Shown here: positions 1 to 8,920 of the stretch, piece by piece
Layout of the letters: each line of letters begins with the position of its first letter
How positions within the stretch are numbered: the first letter of the stretch is position 1
Source: an uncultured Flavobacteriaceae bacterium
GTDB taxonomy: Bacteria; Bacteroidota; Bacteroidia; Flavobacteriales; Flavobacteriaceae
DNA length: 64,000 bases
NCBI GenBank assembly: GCA_947500385.1
Contig: CANMSA010000007.1
Span: 1 to 64,000 of the forward strand
Direction: 5' to 3'
Translations under genes and position numbers: made by a program
The notes under the pieces: model-generated
What the model was told of the DNA's origin: nothing
What the model saw: only the letters and a program-made list of their open reading frames with translations
Database searches by the model: none

Positions 1-1
1 A

Positions 2-172
2 TTCACCCTGACCAATGCGTCAGGGTCCCGCCCAAAAACGTACTACAGGTTGTTGCCCCATTTTGAAAGAGCTGTAAACTCGTATCAAAATGGTAGGCTG
101 AATCAATTCTTATGCGAGCGAAGACCTAGAAGCCCCGCACCAGAACACTACATCAGATACAAAATGCGTTAT
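2..172 (+). other. Open frame running in from the left edge
   Basis: Frame 2 is open from the window edge for 56 codons and ends at a TGA near 172; the stretch reads like ordinary protein (for example LLPHFERAVNSYQ). It may be the C-terminal end of a gene starting outside the window, or chance. I do not recognise it. The rest of the first 286 bases shows nothing but a poor -7-like element (TGTATTTG, 278-285) just before the next gene. Confidence 0.2.
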
Positions 173-286
173 TGAGACGATTCCCGTACCGCACCACATC
201 AATGATATTGGACGAAAGATCAACTTTAAGCTAGATTTTATAAAAGCAAAAGCCTAGCTTTATGGTATTCGGAAAAGTGTATTTGT

Positions 287-1261
287 ATGCAACAGCAGAA
301 CAACAAAATAGAAATGGCGAACAAAGCCCATGAGGAAATTCCCGGAAACCCCTCTACGGCTACAAGTAGCAAACAACGTTTGAACGACCGTTCGAATGGT
401 AAGCCCTTGCGGGTGCTAAGTGAGGACGACTGGGACTTTTGGCAACATAATGGCTACATTGTTGTTAAAAAAGCGGTTTCCATAGCACAGGCGAAGGCCA
501 CGGCCGATTTTATATGGGAATTTGATGAAAAAGATCCGAACGATGCCAGTACCTGGTATGCCCCTCCTCGTGCCGAAATGAAGATGAAGGAATTGGCCGG
601 AACGGGGATGGTCGAAGTATATAATCACCAGCACTTATGGAATAATCGGCAAATGCAGCGGGTATACAATGCATTTGTAGACGTCTGGGGTACAGAAAAG
701 CTCTGGGTTACCATTGATCGGGCCAACCTCAATTTTCCCCTACCGCCAGGGGTTGATAAAAAAGGATTTATCCATTGGGATTATGATCCGGAGACAAGAC
801 CCCAAAATGTACAAGGTGTTTTGGCCCTTGCCGACCAAACCGATGAAAATATGGGTGGGTTTCAATGCATCCCATGGTTGTACCGCAACTATGATGATTG
901 GAAATTAACGCAACCCGAAGACCGAGATCGCTTTCAGCCCGATACCAGCGACTTAGAGGATAAGATCGTAAAAGTGAAAATGGAAGCGGGCGATCTACTT
1001 ATTTTTAATAGCACCGAACCACATGGCATTCGGCCGAATATATCCAAAGACAAAGTGCGTATTGCCCAATATATTTCTATGATGCCCGCAGAGGAAGAAA
1101 ATGAAGAATTGCGTAGTTGGCGCATCAATTCTTGGAAAAATCGTATTGCTCCAGAAGGCTATGCTTTCCCGGGAGACCCAAGAAATTGGGAGCGCACCAA
1201 ATACGAAACTGCTAAATTATCGATCCTTGGACAAAAATTATTGGGCCTTATAGATTGGTAG
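287..1261 (+). CDS. Phytanoyl-CoA dioxygenase (PhyH) family protein
   Basis: This is a probable Fe(II)/2-oxoglutarate-dependent dioxygenase of the PhyH family. The facial triad is visible: His163 and Asp165 in FIHWDYD, and the distal His246 in TEPHGIRPN, followed by Arg249, which in this family binds 2-oxoglutarate. The 324-aa length fits. There is no signal peptide, so it is cytosolic. The substrate cannot be read; bacterial members hydroxylate many small metabolites. The ATG at 287 lies one base after a weak -7-like element, so the second ATG at 314 (MANKAHEE) is a real alternative. It is transcribed alone, 79 bp before the SulP gene, which has its own promoter. Confidence 0.8.
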   Translation: MQQQNNKIEMANKAHEEIPGNPSTATSSKQRLNDRSNGKPLRVLSEDDWDFWQHNGYIVVKKAVSIAQAKATADFIWEFDEKDPNDASTWYAPPRAEMKMKELAGTGMVEVYNHQHLWNNRQMQRVYNAFVDVWGTEKLWVTIDRANLNFPLPPGVDKKGFIHWDYDPETRPQNVQGVLALADQTDENMGGFQCIPWLYRNYDDWKLTQPEDRDRFQPDTSDLEDKIVKVKMEAGDLLIFNSTEPHGIRPNISKDKVRIAQYISMMPAEEENEELRSWRINSWKNRIAPEGYAFPGDPRNWERTKYETAKLSILGQKLLGLIDW

Positions 1262-1314
1262 ATTGCCAAATCCTTAATAATCACGATATTCGAGGCCGTG
1301 CAGATAAATAGTGT

Positions 1315-1322
1315 TATTTTTG
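1315..1322 (+). promoter_or_regulatory. Bacteroidetes -7 element (TATTTTTG) for the SulP gene
   Basis: A perfect match to TAnnTTTG ends 18 bases before the SulP ATG. No convincing -33 box was found. Confidence 0.5.
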
Positions 1323-1340
1323 CGCCCTTAAAATAGGGGC

Positions 1341-2972
1341 ATGAAAAAATACCTGAATTTATTCGATTTTAAACAGAAAGTAGATTATAAGACAGAGATT
1401 CTTTCTGGACTTACGGTGGCCTTGGCATTGGTGCCGGAAGCGATTGCCTTTGCACTGATACCGGGCTTTTCTCCCCTTACGGGTCTATATGCTGCTTTTA
1501 TTCTGTGCTTGGTTACCGCTATTTTGGGTGGTAGGCCCGGAATGATTTCGGGTGCCACAGGTGCTGTGGCAGTGATATTTGTTGGCCTCATTCTGGAACT
1601 CAAACGTACTTTTCCAGGCATCGAGCCGGAGACCATTCTGAATTATGTCTTTGCCACTGTGGTAATCGCAGGGGTGCTTCAAATATTGGCAGGGCTATTA
1701 CGACTGGGCAAGTTTATACGGTTGGTGCCGCACCCTGTGATGTTTGGATTTGTAAACGGATTGGCCATTATCATATTTATGGCACAATTTCCAAATTTCT
1801 ATGAGAAAGGAACCGATACGCTACTGAGTGGTACATCGCTTTTCATGATGCTAGGTTTAACGTTTTTAACCATGGTCATTATTTGGGGACTCCCCAAGAT
1901 AACCAAAGCGGTACCCTCTTCCCTGGTTGCAATTATAGTTGTTTCTGCAGTCGTCTTAGGATTTGGGATCGATACCTTAACGGTTGCCGATACCATGGCG
2001 GCCGGAGAAACGATCAAAGGAGGTTTCCCGCCGATATCCATTCCCCAGATTCCGTTTACCTGGGATACTATTACCATTATATTCCCATATGCGGGGATCG
2101 TTGCGGGAGTTGGCTTGATCGAGAGCTTATTGACTTTGAACATTATTGACGAAATCACCGAAACACGCGGAAGCGGTAACAAAGAATGTGTTGCGCAGGG
2201 AACGGCGAACATCCTTTCCGGGTTTCTATCGGGCATGGGAGGTTGTGCAATGATCGGACAGAGTTTGATCAATACTTCTTCAGGTGCAAGGGCACGTTTG
2301 TCAGGGATTACCGCGGCCGTAATGTTGCTTGTTTTTATCATGTTCGGTTCAAGTCTGATAGAACGTTTACCCATGGCGGCCTTGGTTGGCCTTATGTTCA
2401 TGGTAGCTATTGGCACTTTTGAATGGGCTAGTTTCAAGACCTTTCGTAAAATGCCCAATTCAGATGTGGTAGTAATGGTATTGGTGACCTTGATAACCGC
2501 CATTACCCATAATTTGGCCGTTGCTGTTTTGTTGGGAGTAATTATTTCAGCCTTGGCGTATTCATGGGAAAATGCAAAACGAATTCGGGCCAGAAAACAT
2601 GTAGATGATGATGGGGTGAAGCATTACGAAATTTACGGCCCCTTATTTTTTGGCTCAACAACCGCGTTTGCCGAAAAATTTGATGTACAGAACGATCCCG
2701 AGGAGGTTATCATTGATTTTCAAGAAAGTAGGGTGGCCGATATGTCGGGTATTGAAGCGTTGAATAAATTAACAGAACGGTATCTAAAAGTAGGCAAACG
2801 GGTTCATTTAAAGCATTTAAGCAAAGATTGTATTCGGTTGCTGACCACTGCCAAAGACATTATCGAAGTAAATGTTCTTGAAGATCCGACCTATAAGGTG
2901 GTGGCCGACAAGACAATTAAAAAAGAGGAAGATGAAGAGGAAAAAAACCTGTTCAACCTATGGGGGCTTTAA
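1341..2972 (+). CDS. SulP family inorganic anion transporter with STAS domain
   Basis: This is a secondary transporter of the SulP/SLC26 family in the inner membrane. The N-terminal two thirds hold about 10-12 hydrophobic segments, starting with the typical LSGLTVALALVPEAIAFA in helix 1. A cytoplasmic STAS domain occupies roughly residues 430-520 (YEIYGPLFFGSTTAF, then VIIDFQESRVADMSGIEAL). The length of 543 aa is normal for SulP. Family substrates include sulfate, bicarbonate and dicarboxylates; nothing nearby (no carbonic anhydrase or sulfate-assimilation gene) decides between them. The very C-terminus is a charged Lys/Glu tail. It has its own -7 element and is probably monocistronic. Confidence 0.9.
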   Translation: MKKYLNLFDFKQKVDYKTEILSGLTVALALVPEAIAFALIPGFSPLTGLYAAFILCLVTAILGGRPGMISGATGAVAVIFVGLILELKRTFPGIEPETILNYVFATVVIAGVLQILAGLLRLGKFIRLVPHPVMFGFVNGLAIIIFMAQFPNFYEKGTDTLLSGTSLFMMLGLTFLTMVIIWGLPKITKAVPSSLVAIIVVSAVVLGFGIDTLTVADTMAAGETIKGGFPPISIPQIPFTWDTITIIFPYAGIVAGVGLIESLLTLNIIDEITETRGSGNKECVAQGTANILSGFLSGMGGCAMIGQSLINTSSGARARLSGITAAVMLLVFIMFGSSLIERLPMAALVGLMFMVAIGTFEWASFKTFRKMPNSDVVVMVLVTLITAITHNLAVAVLLGVIISALAYSWENAKRIRARKHVDDDGVKHYEIYGPLFFGSTTAFAEKFDVQNDPEEVIIDFQESRVADMSGIEALNKLTERYLKVGKRVHLKHLSKDCIRLLTTAKDIIEVNVLEDPTYKVVADKTIKKEEDEEEKNLFNLWGL

Positions 2973-2978
2973 TAACTG

Positions 2979-3116
2979 CTACTTCTTTTTCTTTTTTAAA
3001 GCAGTATAACCACCCGCCCAACCAAACCATTTTTTATAGGGGATTTCCCGGTGTTTCGCGCTGTGTAAAAACGACTTTTCTTTATGTCCTCCTAGTGGTA
3101 GCGTAGTATCTTTCAT
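2979..3116 (-). CDS. Small basic protein of 45 aa, unknown function
   Basis: This ORF is too short for the supplied track. It reads MKDTTLPLGGHKEKSFL, then a segment rich in aromatic residues and glycine (PYKKWFGWAGGYTALK), and ends in five lysines. It begins with ATG at 3116 and stops with TAG at 2979, seven bases from the end of the convergent SulP gene. It fills an otherwise empty gap and lies 72 bp downstream of the secreted-protein gene on the same strand, with which it could be co-transcribed. The composition looks protein-like, basic and soluble. I do not recognise the family. Confidence 0.5.
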   Translation of the reverse strand: MKDTTLPLGGHKEKSFLHSAKHREIPYKKWFGWAGGYTALKKKKK

Positions 3117-3188
3117 CTTCTCTCATTTTAAGGGATACGCTATTAAGACGTTTTTAAACAATGAAATAAGACAGAAAGAAATTATTTT

Positions 3189-3923
3189 TTAATGATTGCA
3201 TTCTGTGGGTAAGAGAATACTTTTTGCAGTTTCTGAATAACCGACGAGTGTTCGTTTTTCCTCTGCAACGCCGCTAGCATTATAAAAAGTTCGTTCTTTA
3301 AAAATACCTTTTGGAATAGTCGTGTTGCTTTTCCATTCTTCATAAGCGGTAGGGTGCAGTAGAATAGGAAGGTGAAATTCAGTGGCGTCTTGGATGACAT
3401 AGTCGACATATCCAATTTTTTTACGCTGTTGTTTTTTTGGTTTTCGAGTTGATACAAGCAGGTAACGAAGTTCAGGTTTGTTTGCATTCCGTTGCTTCGC
3501 TAGAAGTACGAACTGATAATTTCTCACTTGTCTCTTGTTTACATTCTTATTTCTTCTTAAGGAAGAACAAGCAATCTTTAGCGCACTCGCATGTCGAAAG
3601 TTGGCCGTTTCAAAATACACTTTAAAATACTGCCCATCGTGTTGAAAGAACATAAGTTCTGAGTGAATGGTGTCCGATTCGGTCAGTATCGCGTAATAGC
3701 TGTTGTCTTTTGAATTGGTAAGGAAGTGCTCAGTGGTACTGGTCGAATCCAAATAATTGGTATTCCGGTAGGTAACGGTGTAATCAAAATCGACTTCTTT
3801 TTGCGAATACAGGGAGAAAGTAACCAGAAGAGCAAGCCCAAACACCAGAAAATTTGCTACTCCGGAAATACCACGTTCAGCAGCCCCTTGAAATATCGTT
3901 AAGCGCATAAAGTTACCTTTCAT
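3189..3923 (-). CDS. Secreted hypothetical protein
   Basis: I do not recognise this protein. It has an N-terminal hydrophobic signal segment (VANFLVFGLALLVTFSLYSQ) and a mature part of about 200 residues with beta-like composition, a basic central stretch (KPKKQQRKK) and a late segment IPKGIFKERTFYN. The track starts it at 3956, but that codon falls inside the terminator of the upstream gene, so I place the start at the ATG at 3923; the ATG at 3908 is equally possible. It is probably periplasmic or exported. Its only neighbour on the strand is the unrelated cytochrome gene, separated by the terminator. Confidence 0.55.
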   Translation of the reverse strand: MKGNFMRLTIFQGAAERGISGVANFLVFGLALLVTFSLYSQKEVDFDYTVTYRNTNYLDSTSTTEHFLTNSKDNSYYAILTESDTIHSELMFFQHDGQYFKVYFETANFRHASALKIACSSLRRNKNVNKRQVRNYQFVLLAKQRNANKPELRYLLVSTRKPKKQQRKKIGYVDYVIQDATEFHLPILLHPTAYEEWKSNTTIPKGIFKERTFYNASGVAEEKRTLVGYSETAKSILLPTECNH

Positions 3924-3949
3924 ATGATAGGGTAAGAGTATCCAGGGTA

Positions 3950-3994
3950 TGAACAAAAAAGTGTCGTTACCCTGGCTTGGGATAACGACACTTT
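3950..3994 (-). terminator. Strong intrinsic terminator after the cytochrome c gene
   Basis: A perfect 12-bp stem (AAAGTGTCGTTA / TAACGACACTTT at 3958-3969 and 3983-3994) is followed on the minus strand by a T run. It lies just after the stop of the cytochrome gene and overlaps the 5' end of the next track ORF. Confidence 0.85.
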
Positions 3995-4013
3995 GTTATA
4001 TGATAAATATATT

Positions 4014-4496
4014 TTAAAGCGTCCTCAAATACTCGGCTACCGCACGGGTCTCGTCCTCTGTAAGGTTCTGATTCAGCATAATGGCATTGTTATATTCTTT
4101 TAAAAGGGCCTTGGCAATAGGGTCTTTTTTAAGCATTTCGTCGGGGTTGATAATCATGTTCATCACCCAAGCCGGACTCCTTCGTTCGTAAACACCTTTC
4201 AATGCCGGGCCGATCAAACGCTTTTCGGCAGCATGGCAAGCAACACATATAGCACTGTATTTTGCTTCCCCCGCGGCGGCCATATCGGCATCAACGGCAT
4301 CATCAAAAGAAACATCCTTATACGGCCCTACACCATCATTATCCAAATCAACCGGGACACCTTCCTCTACTGCTTCGGTGGTTTTGGCTTCGGTTTTGGT
4401 GCGATTCATTTCAAAACCTTCCTTTTTTTCTTCTTTTTTGTCACCGCAACTGGCTATCAATCCGCCAATGGCCAATAAGGTCAATACTTTTTTCAT
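4014..4496 (-). CDS. Cytochrome c lipoprotein
   Basis: This is a small monoheme c-type cytochrome carried on a lipid anchor. The signal peptide ends in the lipobox LIASC (Cys17). An acidic, low-complexity linker follows, and then the heme site CVACH (Cys84, Cys87, His88). Met140 in NNAIMLNQNL is the likely sixth heme ligand. The C-terminus (ETRAVAEYLRTL) is the usual last helix of class I cytochromes. It probably transfers electrons at the outer face of the cytoplasmic membrane or in the periplasm. No oxidase or dehydrogenase gene is adjacent, so the redox partner is unknown. Confidence 0.85.
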   Translation of the reverse strand: MKKVLTLLAIGGLIASCGDKKEEKKEGFEMNRTKTEAKTTEAVEEGVPVDLDNDGVGPYKDVSFDDAVDADMAAAGEAKYSAICVACHAAEKRLIGPALKGVYERRSPAWVMNMIINPDEMLKKDPIAKALLKEYNNAIMLNQNLTEDETRAVAEYLRTL

Positions 4497-4570
4497 GCTT
4501 GTTGATTTAAATGCTGAAACCCGTTCAACACACTGTTGTTTAGAGCTACTAATATAAGGAATACGGGAAA

Positions 4571-5533
4571 TTAACCTAGTTCGTTCAAGAACTTTATTGC
4601 TCTTTTTTCGGTATAGTAGTAATTCTGCCGGTCAAAGAACCCTACATGACCACCGTAGTGTGGCATTTCCAAGAAGAGGTTTTGGTTTTCTTCCGCTTCT
4701 TTTTCGGGATAACATGCGGGACCTAAAAAAGAATCGTTACGGGCATTGATAAGTAGAGCTGGAACCTTTATGTTCGGCAAAAATTGCAAACAACTGCATT
4801 GGGTATAATAGTCCAACGCGTCTTTGAAACCATGTGCTTTACTTGTATATACATCATCAAAATCTTTGAGCGTTACGACCGCTTTGATATCTGCATCCCT
4901 AATTTTGTCAGGAAACAATTGCTGCTTTGCTTTTAGTTTTTCAACTAGGTTCTTTTTAAACCGAATGGCATAAACCAGGTTTTTAGGAAGTAGCAGCTGT
5001 TTTAAAGAACTGTGTAAGCTGCACGGCACAGAAACGGCAATAGCGGCCTTAACTTGCTCTGGAACCGTTCTCCCTTCCCCTAGGTATTTTAAGGTTAGGT
5101 TACCACCAAGACTAAAACCTTTTAAGATGATTTCCCTATAGTTTTTAAGAGTAAGAATATGGTTTACCACGGCTTCCAGATCTTCTGTCGCACCAGAGTG
5201 GTACGAACGATACAAGCGATTGGTTTCGCCGCTACACGAACGCAGATTTACCGAACATGCATCCACCCCCTCCGCATTAAAAGCCTTGGCACTCCCTGTA
5301 ATATAAGCACGTTGTGCATTGCCCTCTAGCCCGTGGAGCAAGATGACCACTTTTGTTGACTTTTCAGAAGCAATGCTCCAATCCAAGTCCAGGAAATCGC
5401 CGTCAACTAATTCCAAGCGTTCTCTTTTTTGCCGCACTCCTTCAACGCTTCGAATGAGGCCTGAATAGATGGTAGAAAAATGTCCGTTCCTAAAAGGGAA
5501 CGGAGGGCGATAAGTAGAAGCTACTAACGGCAT
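4571..5533 (-). CDS. YheT-type alpha/beta hydrolase
   Basis: This belongs to the YheT/UPF0017 alpha/beta-hydrolase family. The typical start is present (RPPFPFRNGHFSTIY), as are the HGLEGN oxyanion segment, the nucleophile elbow GFSLGGN with Ser141, an acid region, and a late His in HYGGHVGF. The 320-aa length is normal. Family members are soluble esterase-like enzymes whose natural substrates are largely unknown. Its ATG overlaps the stop codon of the bestrophin gene by one base (TAATG), so the two are translationally coupled. Confidence 0.85.
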   Translation of the reverse strand: MPLVASTYRPPFPFRNGHFSTIYSGLIRSVEGVRQKRERLELVDGDFLDLDWSIASEKSTKVVILLHGLEGNAQRAYITGSAKAFNAEGVDACSVNLRSCSGETNRLYRSYHSGATEDLEAVVNHILTLKNYREIILKGFSLGGNLTLKYLGEGRTVPEQVKAAIAVSVPCSLHSSLKQLLLPKNLVYAIRFKKNLVEKLKAKQQLFPDKIRDADIKAVVTLKDFDDVYTSKAHGFKDALDYYTQCSCLQFLPNIKVPALLINARNDSFLGPACYPEKEAEENQNLFLEMPHYGGHVGFFDRQNYYYTEKRAIKFLNELG

Positions 5534-6549
5534 TAATACAGAATATTGTCTTTTGGACCCACCGGAGGCGGGAGGTCTTCTTCATCGAGCATGTCCCGAA
5601 GGTCGATCTCTATAGTACGACAAAGTGCCGTCATGGGAACATCGTTAATGCGCCCCTCAAAAGGATCTTCGCTGTTGTCCCCAACGACCTCCATCGTTGT
5701 AAAAATCCAAGAAATCAACACCGAAAAAGGAATCATAAGAAACACGTACCATTGCAGCATACCGCCAGGGTTCGACATGGCATCATCTTCAAAAACGTCC
5801 AGCAATCCAAAGGGGAGCAACAAGACGAAAATCCAAGTAAACACCTTGGAAAAAAAACCGTACTGCCTGGGGAAAGGCGTATTTTTAATTCGTTCGCATT
5901 TGCCCTGCAGATTATAAAATTCCTCAAGTACCGATTGCAACTGGTCCTCTTGGAACCCATCGAGTATCCCTTTTTCTTTTAAGGTACGAACATCCTTCGC
6001 CTGGTTTTTCACCAGATGCGTTGCTGGGTTTACTCGGTTCTTAAGGTCGGCAAATTCGCGCATACTTACATAATGATATGCCTCATTGCAAGAGATATTG
6101 CGCTCGTCATGCTTGTCAAACACTTTTTCGACCATTCTGTTTTCTTTGATGGCCCAAGATTTTGGCTGTCGTAACTGTACGCGCAAGGCATTGATCCAAG
6201 CGATTTGGCGATGGATCATTTGGGTATGCATTTTCTTGTCGAATTCAGAATCGTCTGTTTTTACAAAACTCAATACTTGAATCGCCCAGGTACGGCTGTA
6301 GTTCACAATACCGCCCCAAATTTTACGCCCTTCCCAAAAACGATCGTAACTCTGGCTATTTTTGAAGCCGATGTAAAAAGAGACCGCGATACCAATAACA
6401 CTCAAGGGTTGAAAAGGAATATCAATAAAATTCCAGCCCAAATAGTAATACAAAAAGAATATGCCCCCGGCGTAGAGTGTGAAAAAGCATAGATTCTTCC
6501 AGGCGTATCTGAGAACAAGTCCCCACCCGATGTTTCTTTTGATATACAT
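5533..6549 (-). CDS. Bestrophin-like (UPF0187) membrane protein
   Basis: This is a member of the bestrophin/YneE family of anion channels. The family opening YIKRNIGWGLVLRYAWKNL and the following segment (VIGIAVSFYIGFKNSQSYDRFWEGRKIW) are clear. Two hydrophobic hairpins are separated by a long cytoplasmic helical section. The C-terminal part carries EVVGDNSEDPFEG, typical of the conserved acidic region. Known bacterial homologues form pentameric ion channels in the inner membrane. It is the first gene of a two-gene unit with the YheT hydrolase. The N-terminus is well fixed by the family match. Confidence 0.88.
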   Translation of the reverse strand: MYIKRNIGWGLVLRYAWKNLCFFTLYAGGIFFLYYYLGWNFIDIPFQPLSVIGIAVSFYIGFKNSQSYDRFWEGRKIWGGIVNYSRTWAIQVLSFVKTDDSEFDKKMHTQMIHRQIAWINALRVQLRQPKSWAIKENRMVEKVFDKHDERNISCNEAYHYVSMREFADLKNRVNPATHLVKNQAKDVRTLKEKGILDGFQEDQLQSVLEEFYNLQGKCERIKNTPFPRQYGFFSKVFTWIFVLLLPFGLLDVFEDDAMSNPGGMLQWYVFLMIPFSVLISWIFTTMEVVGDNSEDPFEGRINDVPMTALCRTIEIDLRDMLDEEDLPPPVGPKDNILY

Positions 6550-6614
6550 GGTTCGCTAACGTCTTTTTTATTTTCTTTTTTGTGCTAAAAACCAAGCTAT
6601 TATAGAATAGCCGT

Positions 6615-7589
6615 TTATTTGGGATAGGTCTCCAGTAGTTTGATTTGCGCTTCAATGGCCACTTTAAATTCTGTTTTAAGCTGATGTACCAATTCGGCAA
6701 CAGGAAGACTATTGTCTATCAAGGCAGACCCCTGCCCAGCAGACCAAATGGTTTTCCAGGCCTTAGCTTCGGTGTCGAGTTCCTTTCCGAAATCTATTTT
6801 AGTATCTTTTTTTAAATCCTCCTCGGTGAGTCCCGCCGCTTTTAGGCTTTTAGATAAAAAATTGGCATGCACCCCCGAAATCGATGCAGTATAGGTTACG
6901 TCGCTGGCACCGGCATCATTGATCATTTCTTGGTATTCCTCTGGGGCTTTGCTTTCTGCAGTATTGATAAATCGCGTACCCATGTAGGCCATATCGGCAC
7001 CCATTTGCATGGCTGACGCAATGTCCCTTCCAGTGCTAATGCAGCCCGAGAGGATAATGGTTTTATGGAAAAACTTCTTTATTTCGGCCACCAAGGTCAT
7101 CGGGTTGATAGTCCCCGCATGCCCCCCTGCGCCGGCAGCAACTAAAATGAGTCCGTCCACACCGGCTTCGGACGCTTTTTCTGCATGCCTTTTTTTGATG
7201 ATATCATGAAAAACCAAGCCTCCATAACTATGAATGGCGTCAACGACCATAGAAACAGCTCCCAAAGAGGTGATAATAATGGGTACTTGATGCTTGATGC
7301 AGAGTTTGATGTCTGCTTCCAATCTAGGGTTGGTCGGGTGTACGATGAGATTGACACCAAAAGGCGCCGCTTTTTTACCGGTTTCTTCCTCGAATTTTTG
7401 TAATTCAGTTTTAATTTCAATCAACCATTCCTCAAAACCCTCGCTAGTACGCTGGTTCAATGCGGGGAAGGTACCAACGACCCCATTCTTACAGCACTCT
7501 ATTACCAATTTGGGTCCAGAGATTAAAAACATGGGGGCGGCAATCGCAGGAAGGGAAAGCTCATTGATAAAGGACGGTTTGTCTGACAT
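6615..7589 (-). CDS. Nitronate monooxygenase / NAD(P)H-dependent flavin oxidoreductase
   Basis: This is an FMN-dependent TIM-barrel enzyme of the 2-nitropropane dioxygenase/nitronate monooxygenase group. The barrel starts with LPAIAAPMFLISGPKLV. The active-site loop AAGAGGHAG carries His157, and the phosphate-binding part is in GGCISTGRDIASAMQMGAD-like sequence (LSGCISTGRDIA). The length of 324 aa is usual. The family detoxifies alkyl nitronates or reduces quinones, and the exact activity cannot be told from sequence. It is divergent from the oxidoreductase gene at 7746 across 156 bp and appears monocistronic. Confidence 0.85.
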   Translation of the reverse strand: MSDKPSFINELSLPAIAAPMFLISGPKLVIECCKNGVVGTFPALNQRTSEGFEEWLIEIKTELQKFEEETGKKAAPFGVNLIVHPTNPRLEADIKLCIKHQVPIIITSLGAVSMVVDAIHSYGGLVFHDIIKKRHAEKASEAGVDGLILVAAGAGGHAGTINPMTLVAEIKKFFHKTIILSGCISTGRDIASAMQMGADMAYMGTRFINTAESKAPEEYQEMINDAGASDVTYTASISGVHANFLSKSLKAAGLTEEDLKKDTKIDFGKELDTEAKAWKTIWSAGQGSALIDNSLPVAELVHQLKTEFKVAIEAQIKLLETYPK

Positions 7590-7745
7590 AGTCTTTCTAT
7601 TGAATAGGGTTTAACATACAAGTCTATAAATCTACAGTGTATTCTTGGGAAAAACAATTGTATCCCAATGAACTCATAAAGTTGTGGTTCTCATTGCCGA
7701 ATATCGCTAACTTATAGCCTCAATTCAAGGGATATTACAAATTCA

Positions 7746-8834
7746 ATGGCAGAAAGAAGAACGTTTTTAAAGCAAGCAAGTCTCTTGTTGGGAAGCACAG
7801 CGATCTTTCCACAGACAGTTTTTGGATGCAATAGGTCTTCTAAAAAATTGGGGATTTGTCTAGTGGGTTTGGGAAATTATAGTGAAAATTTACTCGCTCC
7901 GGCACTACAGCTAACACAGCATTGCGAACTAAGGGGCATTGTAACTGGGAGCCCTGAAAAAATACCGATCTGGCAAAAAAGGTACGGTATTCCGGATAAG
8001 AACGTCTACGACTACGAGACGATGGGCGGGATAGCGAATAATTCGGATATTGATGTTATTTACATCGTACTTCCTACCGGGCTGCACGCGAAGTATGCCA
8101 TCAAAGCGGCAGAAACAGGAAAACATGTGTGGTGTGAAAAACCAATGGCCAAAACGGTGAAAGAATGCCGGGCGATAATCGATGCTTGTAAAAAGAACAA
8201 AGTGAAACTGGCTATTGGGTATCGCATGCAACATGAACCCAATACGCAAAAAGTCATCTCTTGGGCCAAGACCCGACCCTATGGCCAGATTCAAAAAATA
8301 CAGGCTGAGGTCGGTTTTAATATTCGGAATCCGGCCGATACATGGCGCATGAAAAAAGACATGGGAGGCGGACTGTTGTACGACGTGGGAGTATATGCGA
8401 TCAATGCGATGCGGTATACCACGGGCTTAGAGCCTACGTCGGTGCTGGCGCGGTACGAAAACACGAGGCCCGAAGTATATAAAGAAGTTCCGGAGACGAC
8501 TATTTTCGACTTTCAGTTTCCGAAAGGTATCCAGGCACATGGCCGTACAACGGGAAGGGAAAATAGAAATATACTCAGGGCGGAATGTGAACACGGGTGG
8601 TACCAACTATCTCCTTTTCAAGCCTATTCCGGTGTGCAGGGAAAGGCAAGTGATGGCTTGCTTTTGAACACCTATATAGAAAACCAACAGGCCCGGCAAA
8701 TGGATGATGATGCGCTGGCGATACTGGACGATGCCCCCGTGATGGTACCGGGCGAAAACGGGATGCAAGATATCGTGTTGATCGAGGCTATAATCGCTTC
8801 GGCCGAAACCGGACGAACCATTCAAATCTCGTAA
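7746..8834 (+). CDS. Gfo/Idh/MocA family oxidoreductase with Tat signal
   Basis: This is a probable NAD(P)-dependent sugar oxidoreductase exported in folded form. The N-terminus has a twin-arginine motif (ERRTFLKQ), a hydrophobic stretch and a possible lipobox ending VFGC (Cys28). The Rossmann fold starts at LGICLVGLGNYS. The family EKP motif is present (Glu131-Lys132-Pro133 in CEKPMAKT), and GGGLLYDVGVYAIN is the C-terminal-domain site, with Tyr where many members have His. It resembles glucose-fructose oxidoreductases. It sits 86 bp before the GntR-led sugar operon, on the same strand but separated from it by the operator, so it may belong to the same pathway without sharing its control. 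Confidence 0.85.
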   Translation: MAERRTFLKQASLLLGSTAIFPQTVFGCNRSSKKLGICLVGLGNYSENLLAPALQLTQHCELRGIVTGSPEKIPIWQKRYGIPDKNVYDYETMGGIANNSDIDVIYIVLPTGLHAKYAIKAAETGKHVWCEKPMAKTVKECRAIIDACKKNKVKLAIGYRMQHEPNTQKVISWAKTRPYGQIQKIQAEVGFNIRNPADTWRMKKDMGGGLLYDVGVYAINAMRYTTGLEPTSVLARYENTRPEVYKEVPETTIFDFQFPKGIQAHGRTTGRENRNILRAECEHGWYQLSPFQAYSGVQGKASDGLLLNTYIENQQARQMDDDALAILDDAPVMVPGENGMQDIVLIEAIIASAETGRTIQIS

Positions 8835-8883
8835 AGATACAGTATCGGGAAATCAACTGTTTTTAGGGCCTTTTAATAATTTT

Positions 8884-8904
8884 TTTTGTATACTGTATAC
8901 AAAA
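8884..8904. promoter_or_regulatory. Perfect 21-bp palindromic operator upstream of the GntR gene
   Basis: TTTTGTATAC-T-GTATACAAAA is a perfect 10+1+10 inverted repeat, 16 bases before the regulator ATG. GntR/FadR-type regulators bind short palindromes of this kind, often with GTATAC or TTGT/ACAA arms. It is the only copy I see in the window and is placed to control all five downstream genes. Confidence 0.75.
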
Positions 8905-8920
8905 TTATTATTTTCGATCA

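Noticed and set aside
7-23. CCCTGAC/GTCAGGG hairpin at the left edge, similar to the terminator at 43583
   Set aside because: It is not followed by a T run on the plus strand and lies inside an open reading frame, so I do not call it a terminator.
1799-2503. 234-aa ORF antisense to the SulP gene
   Set aside because: Shadow of a strongly coding gene; no signal peptide, motif or start signal of its own.
7645-7668. TTGGGA/TCCCAA inverted repeat between the nitronate monooxygenase and Gfo/Idh genes
   Set aside because: Only 6 bp with a 12-base spacer and no regulator nearby; too weak to call an operator.
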